Positions 61,235 through 64,000 of a DNA stretch of 64,000 nucleotides are shown piece by piece. The stretch comes from Candidatus Gastranaerophilales bacterium. Lineage in GTDB: Bacteria > Cyanobacteriota > Vampirovibrionia > Gastranaerophilales > Gastranaerophilaceae. The notes under the pieces are model-generated. The model ran no database searches and was not told where the DNA came from. It saw nothing but the letters and a program-made list of their open reading frames with translations. The position numbers were made by a program, and so were the translations under genes. The stretch's first letter is position 1. Each line of letters opens with the position of its first letter. The stretch is from positions 108,037-172,036 of the forward strand of contig CALVAM010000001.1 in the NCBI GenBank assembly GCA_944325545.1. The letters run 5' to 3'.

Positions 61235-61678
61235 TTATCTACCAATTTCAGTAGCTTTAGAAGCCATTGCTTTAGAGATATTAACCAAAGCCAAGTTAGC
61301 TTCATACGCCCTTTGTGCCATAATAGCATCCGCCATATCGACCATTGCATTAACGTTTGATGCTCTGATATATCCATTAGCATCAGCATCAGGATGTCCG
61401 GGAGAATAAATTCTTTCACCAACAGTCGGATCTTCGACGCATCCGTTAAAAGTCACTCCACCTTGAAGATATGGTAAAGTTCCTGTTCCAAAAACATCGT
61501 TTTTCATGACATTCATCAAACCATGAAATGAAATATCTTCTGTTGCATTAAGCACTGGAATCTTTCTTACATAATTAGGAGTATCCACATTTGCAATATT
61601 CTTTGCGTGAATATCTAACCTCAAGCCATGTGCTTTTAAAGCATTTGATCCGATATTTATAGATTCCATTATACTCAT
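61235..61678 (-). CDS. flgC: Flagellar basal-body rod protein FlgC
   Basis: 147 residues, the proximal rod protein. Rod signature at the N-terminus: SNALKAHGLRLDIHAKNIANVDTPNYVRK. C-terminal helix VNAMVDMADAIMAQRAYEANLALVNISKAM is the typical FlgC end. The 147-residue length is normal. It follows flgB by 31 bases in a four-gene rod operon. Start at ATG 61678 has GAGG about 6 bases upstream; a second ATG three codons in is also possible. It continues no further to fliE in this window. Confidence 0.96.
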   Translation of the reverse strand: MSIMESINIGSNALKAHGLRLDIHAKNIANVDTPNYVRKIPVLNATEDISFHGLMNVMKNDVFGTGTLPYLQGGVTFNGCVEDPTVGERIYSPGHPDADANGYIRASNVNAMVDMADAIMAQRAYEANLALVNISKAMASKATEIGR

Positions 61679-61709
61679 AATAAACCTCGCTTTCGAAGTA
61701 TTTAACTAA

Positions 61710-62060
61710 TTATTTTCCGACATTAATAACAGTTTTCATTTCAGTTATAATATTTGACATTCTTCTCGTCGCCATAGTATAAAGAATAGAATTCTTTTGC
61801 ATTTCAGTTAATTCTTCAGCAATATCAACATCTTGTTTTCTTCTATCTTCAATAACTCCAGAAGGTCCTAGTTTAGTAGAGAGTTTAGTTTCCAGAGGAC
61901 TATTCATAGAACCTAAATACTGAGAAAAATCAATATCTCTTCTTACATAACCTGGAGTATCAACGTTTGCAACATTGGAGCCCAAAGCTCTTTGCCTTTG
62001 AGAAATCAAATCTAACATTAAATTAGTTTTGCTCATTGAGTCAATACTTGTAAAAGTCAT
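61710..62060 (-). CDS. flgB: Flagellar basal-body rod protein FlgB
   Basis: 116 residues, slightly short for FlgB (about 130). ISQRQRALGSNVANVDTPGYVRRDIDF is the rod signature, and the C-terminal helix (ELTEMQKNSILYTMATRRMSNIITEMKTVIN) packs in the rod coiled coil. It lies between flgC and two flgF/G-type genes. The ribosome site (GATGAATAAG) is weak, which suggests coupling to the upstream gene 12 bases away. Confidence 0.95.
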   Translation of the reverse strand: MTFTSIDSMSKTNLMLDLISQRQRALGSNVANVDTPGYVRRDIDFSQYLGSMNSPLETKLSTKLGPSGVIEDRRKQDVDIAEELTEMQKNSILYTMATRRMSNIITEMKTVINVGK

Positions 62061-62072
62061 AACTTATTCATC

Positions 62073-62783
62073 CTATTCTCTTATATTAATAGCTTTATTG
62101 TACATATCATCAGCTACTTTCATCAAATTCATACTCGCAATCATAGAAGTATTTAATCTCATCAAATCATTTAATTCATCATAAATATTTGTATTTGAAA
62201 CTTCTGTTGCATATTGTTTAATATTACCTTCTTTAATAATTTTTGGAGCACCCGACTCGTCGTTATAAACCATTTTATTATTATGACCTTGCTCTAAAGC
62301 TTCCGGACAATCAAACTGAACAATCGGAATTGTACCAATTTTTTCAGGAAGAGATCCTGAATCATCATAATTTATAACATCACCATTTGGTTTAATTTCA
62401 AATTTATAAGAATTAGCAGGAATTTTAATACCGTCACCGACCATCCAATCATCAACAGTCATTAAATATCCATTTTCTCCCCTTTTCAAAGCACCATCAC
62501 GTGTGTATTGAATTTCACCTTCTGGAGACACAACAGGTATATAACCTTCTCCATCAATCGCAATATCATAAGGATTAGTAGAAGTTCTAATAGAACCTTT
62601 TAAAGCATTAGTTCTTATAGCACCGTCGACATAGCCATCTTCTCTTAAAATTTGTTCAAAACGAGAGGTTTTATATGCGGCAGTATTATAATTAGCAAGG
62701 TTATTAGCAACATAACCGAGTTTTTCAAACTGCATAGTCGCATTATTAATACTTTTTCTAACCACAGCTTGCATATTATACAT
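62073..62783 (-). CDS. Flagellar rod/hook-basal-body protein (FlgF/FlgG family), second
   Basis: 236 residues. N-terminal rod signature (FEKLGYVANNLANYNTAAYKTSRFEQIL), central beta domain with NPYDIAIDGEGYIPVVSPEG, and C-terminal helix (ELNDLMRLNTSMIASMNLMKVADDMYNKAINIRE). FlgG is normally about 260 residues with a longer conserved end, FlgF about 245, so this is nearer to FlgF in size, although the C-terminal helix resembles FlgG. I therefore leave the symbol empty. AGGAGG supports the start. Confidence 0.88.
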   Translation of the reverse strand: MYNMQAVVRKSINNATMQFEKLGYVANNLANYNTAAYKTSRFEQILREDGYVDGAIRTNALKGSIRTSTNPYDIAIDGEGYIPVVSPEGEIQYTRDGALKRGENGYLMTVDDWMVGDGIKIPANSYKFEIKPNGDVINYDDSGSLPEKIGTIPIVQFDCPEALEQGHNNKMVYNDESGAPKIIKEGNIKQYATEVSNTNIYDELNDLMRLNTSMIASMNLMKVADDMYNKAINIRE

Positions 62784-62792
62784 AAGAACCTC

Positions 62793-63491
62793 CTATGATA
62801 CCGAACCTAACTGACTTATGACTTTTTGCAAATTAGCACTTTCAATAAGAAAAATTTGCCTGTTTGCTTCAAAATTTCTAACAACGGGTTTAACTGCTAA
62901 AAACTCATTCTGCAAAGTAACATTTGAATACTCATTATACCCTTGCTTAACATCAGGAGAAATAACCGCCATACCGTTAGCATCAACTATTCCTAAATAT
63001 CCGGCATCAACAAGTTTTTCAGAATTTTTATCAAAAACAGAAATTTTACCCTTAGAATTCACAACAACCTGAGCCGGATTATCAGGTACAACAGGCAACT
63101 TAATTGGCATACCTGAATCCGATAAAACAGGATTATCTTCCAAATTTAACAAATTTCCTAGTTTATCAAGCTTAAAACGCCCATCTCTTGTAAGCTGAAC
63201 ACCTTGCGGAGTTTGAATTTGAAAATAACCTTTATTCGCCATCGAAATATCTAAAGGATTTTTAGAAACCATAATACGTCCGACTTTATCATCAACAGTT
63301 TGAGAAAGTCCATGCACGCCTATATACTCAGTAAAAGAAGAGACCACCGGTTCTCGCCTTTGATACCCTACTTTATCAAAACCAGCCACATTTTCATTAA
63401 TCATTCCGAGAATTTCACTTTGAACGTGCATAGCTCTAATAGAAGCTTTCATTCCTTGTTCACAAAATCTTACACCACCATTGATTTGCAT
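62793..63491 (-). CDS. Flagellar rod/hook-basal-body protein (FlgF/FlgG family), first
   Basis: 232 residues and first in the rod operon. N-terminus AMHVQSEILGMINENVAGFDKVGYQRR (a divergent rod signature, with NENVAGFDKVGYQRR in place of NNLANVNTxGYKR), central NPLDISMANKGYFQIQTPQG, and C-terminal EFLAVKPVVRNFEANRQIFLIESANLQKVISQLGSV. Two adjacent FlgF/G-type genes normally encode FlgF and FlgG. GTGAGG precedes the ATG. No flagellar sigma-factor promoter was evident in the 170 A/T-rich bases upstream. Confidence 0.86.
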   Translation of the reverse strand: MQINGGVRFCEQGMKASIRAMHVQSEILGMINENVAGFDKVGYQRREPVVSSFTEYIGVHGLSQTVDDKVGRIMVSKNPLDISMANKGYFQIQTPQGVQLTRDGRFKLDKLGNLLNLEDNPVLSDSGMPIKLPVVPDNPAQVVVNSKGKISVFDKNSEKLVDAGYLGIVDANGMAVISPDVKQGYNEYSNVTLQNEFLAVKPVVRNFEANRQIFLIESANLQKVISQLGSVS

Positions 63492-63621
63492 AGTTGTACC
63501 TCACTTTTTAGAGTCAACGGATAAATAATATAACTACTTTAGAAAATAATTATAAAATCATCCGTTTAAAGTAGATTTAATATTTTTATAATGAGAACTC
63601 AAAAAAAGTCAAAAAATCATA

Positions 63622-63650
63622 TTGACAATAAAAAATGTTTTATATAATAT
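63622..63650 (+). promoter_or_regulatory. Sigma-70-type promoter of the tRNA cluster
   Basis: TTGACA (63622-63627) and TAATAT (63645-63650) are 17 bp apart, with TATAAT also available at 63643-63648. The first tRNA begins about 10 bases downstream. Confidence 0.75.
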
Positions 63651-63660
63651 AGAACTTGAC

Positions 63661-63732
63661 GCCGGTATAGCTCAACGGTAGAGCAACGGTTTTGTAAACC
63701 GTAGGTTGTAGGTTCGATTCCTATTACCGGCT
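63661..63732 (+). tRNA. tRNA-Thr (TGT)
   Basis: Acceptor GCCGGTA/TACCGGC, D arm GCTCAACGGTAGAGC, anticodon stem ACGGT/ACCGT enclosing TGT, T arm GTAGGTTCGATTCCTAT, discriminator T. CCA is not encoded. First of three tandem tRNAs. Confidence 0.95.
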
Positions 63733-63762
63733 TTTTTTAATTAAGGCCCTTGGCTGCATTAA

Positions 63763-63834
63763 GCCTTTGTGGCGCAGGGGTAGCGCACTCCCTTGGTAAG
63801 GGAGAGGCCACGGGTTCAAATCCCGTCAAAGGCA
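63763..63834 (+). tRNA. tRNA-Thr (GGT)
   Basis: Acceptor GCCTTTG/CAAAGGC, D arm GCGCAGGGGTAGCGC, anticodon stem CTCCC/GGGAG enclosing GGT, T arm CGGGTTCAAATCCCG, discriminator A. CCA is not encoded. Confidence 0.95.
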
Positions 63835-63856
63835 AATTTTAATGAAAATTTAATAT

Positions 63857-63943
<87 letters not shown>

Positions 63944-63949
63944 TTTAAG

Positions 63950-63974
63950 AGATTTCCTATTGGAGGTCTTTTTT
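63950..63974 (+). terminator. Terminator of the tRNA cluster
   Basis: AGATTTCC / GGAGGTCT (two G-U pairs as RNA) with loop TATT, followed by six T. Confidence 0.75.
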
Positions 63975-64000
63975 GTTTAAAGGGGTGAGATGAGAAACAC

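Overview
The window is low-G+C bacterial DNA and looks like a chromosome segment from a non-photosynthetic cyanobacterial lineage, most likely Gastranaerophilales (Melainabacteria/Vampirovibrionia). The evidence is an RpaB/Ycf27-type response regulator, a SLOG-fold protein of the cyanobacterial 'DNA recombination-mediator protein A' type, an extended RecG, frequent TTG starts, several genes without a Shine-Dalgarno site, and flagellar genes in a Gram-negative background (KdsC, Omp85/ShlB-type porin, efflux remnants). This assignment is an inference; no rRNA lies in the window.

Layout. 1-7.2 kb: a partial M48 peptidase, pheS, a secreted protein, a Na/Pi symporter, prmC, rpaB and tRNA-His. 7.2-13 kb: a metallo-hydrolase divergent from an HxlR regulator, a patch of repeats with a duplicated recG 3' end and a MITE-like element, then recG. 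13-18 kb: a flagellin inserted among fragments of a tripartite efflux operon and an oxidoreductase, with a shortened LysR gene next door. 18-25.8 kb: a HELGH protein, tRNA-Ser, a candidate structured RNA, two lineage-type membrane proteins, lpdA, an NfnA-like subunit and purA. 25.8-28.9 kb: a second flagellin inside a dense repeat island. 29-42.3 kb: lytic transglycosylase, pcrA, SLOG and helical-repeat proteins, kdsC, tandem repeats, a large membrane protein, and a cysS-spoIID-murJ overlapping run. 42.4-52.2 kb: an Omp85/ShlB-type porin and a six-gene membrane complex related to group 4 hydrogenase/complex I. 52.3-61.2 kb: a surface-glycan locus. 61.2-64 kb: flgC, flgB, two flgF/G-type rod genes and a tRNA cluster (Thr, Thr, Tyr).

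How it fits together. The themes are cell surface and motility. Both flagellins carry a large GLUG-repeat (adhesin-type beta-solenoid) domain with regularly spaced cysteines where an ordinary flagellin has its variable domain, and both have a hairpin with a run of eight G in its loop upstream. The glycan locus (duplicated LicD, TagD-like, TagF-like, two hexapeptide acyltransferases, two methyltransferases, an aminotransferase) would make a phospho-substituted glycan and lies beside the flagellar rod genes. The hydrogenase-like complex keeps its ion-pumping subunits, but the second cysteine of each NiFe-binding CxxC motif is serine, so it is probably an energy-converting hydrogenase-related (Ehr) complex and not a hydrogenase.

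Most notable: the GLUG flagellins in repeat islands, the paired G8-loop hairpins, one Rossmann-like domain in three adjacent genes with different partners, and several undescribed repeat families.
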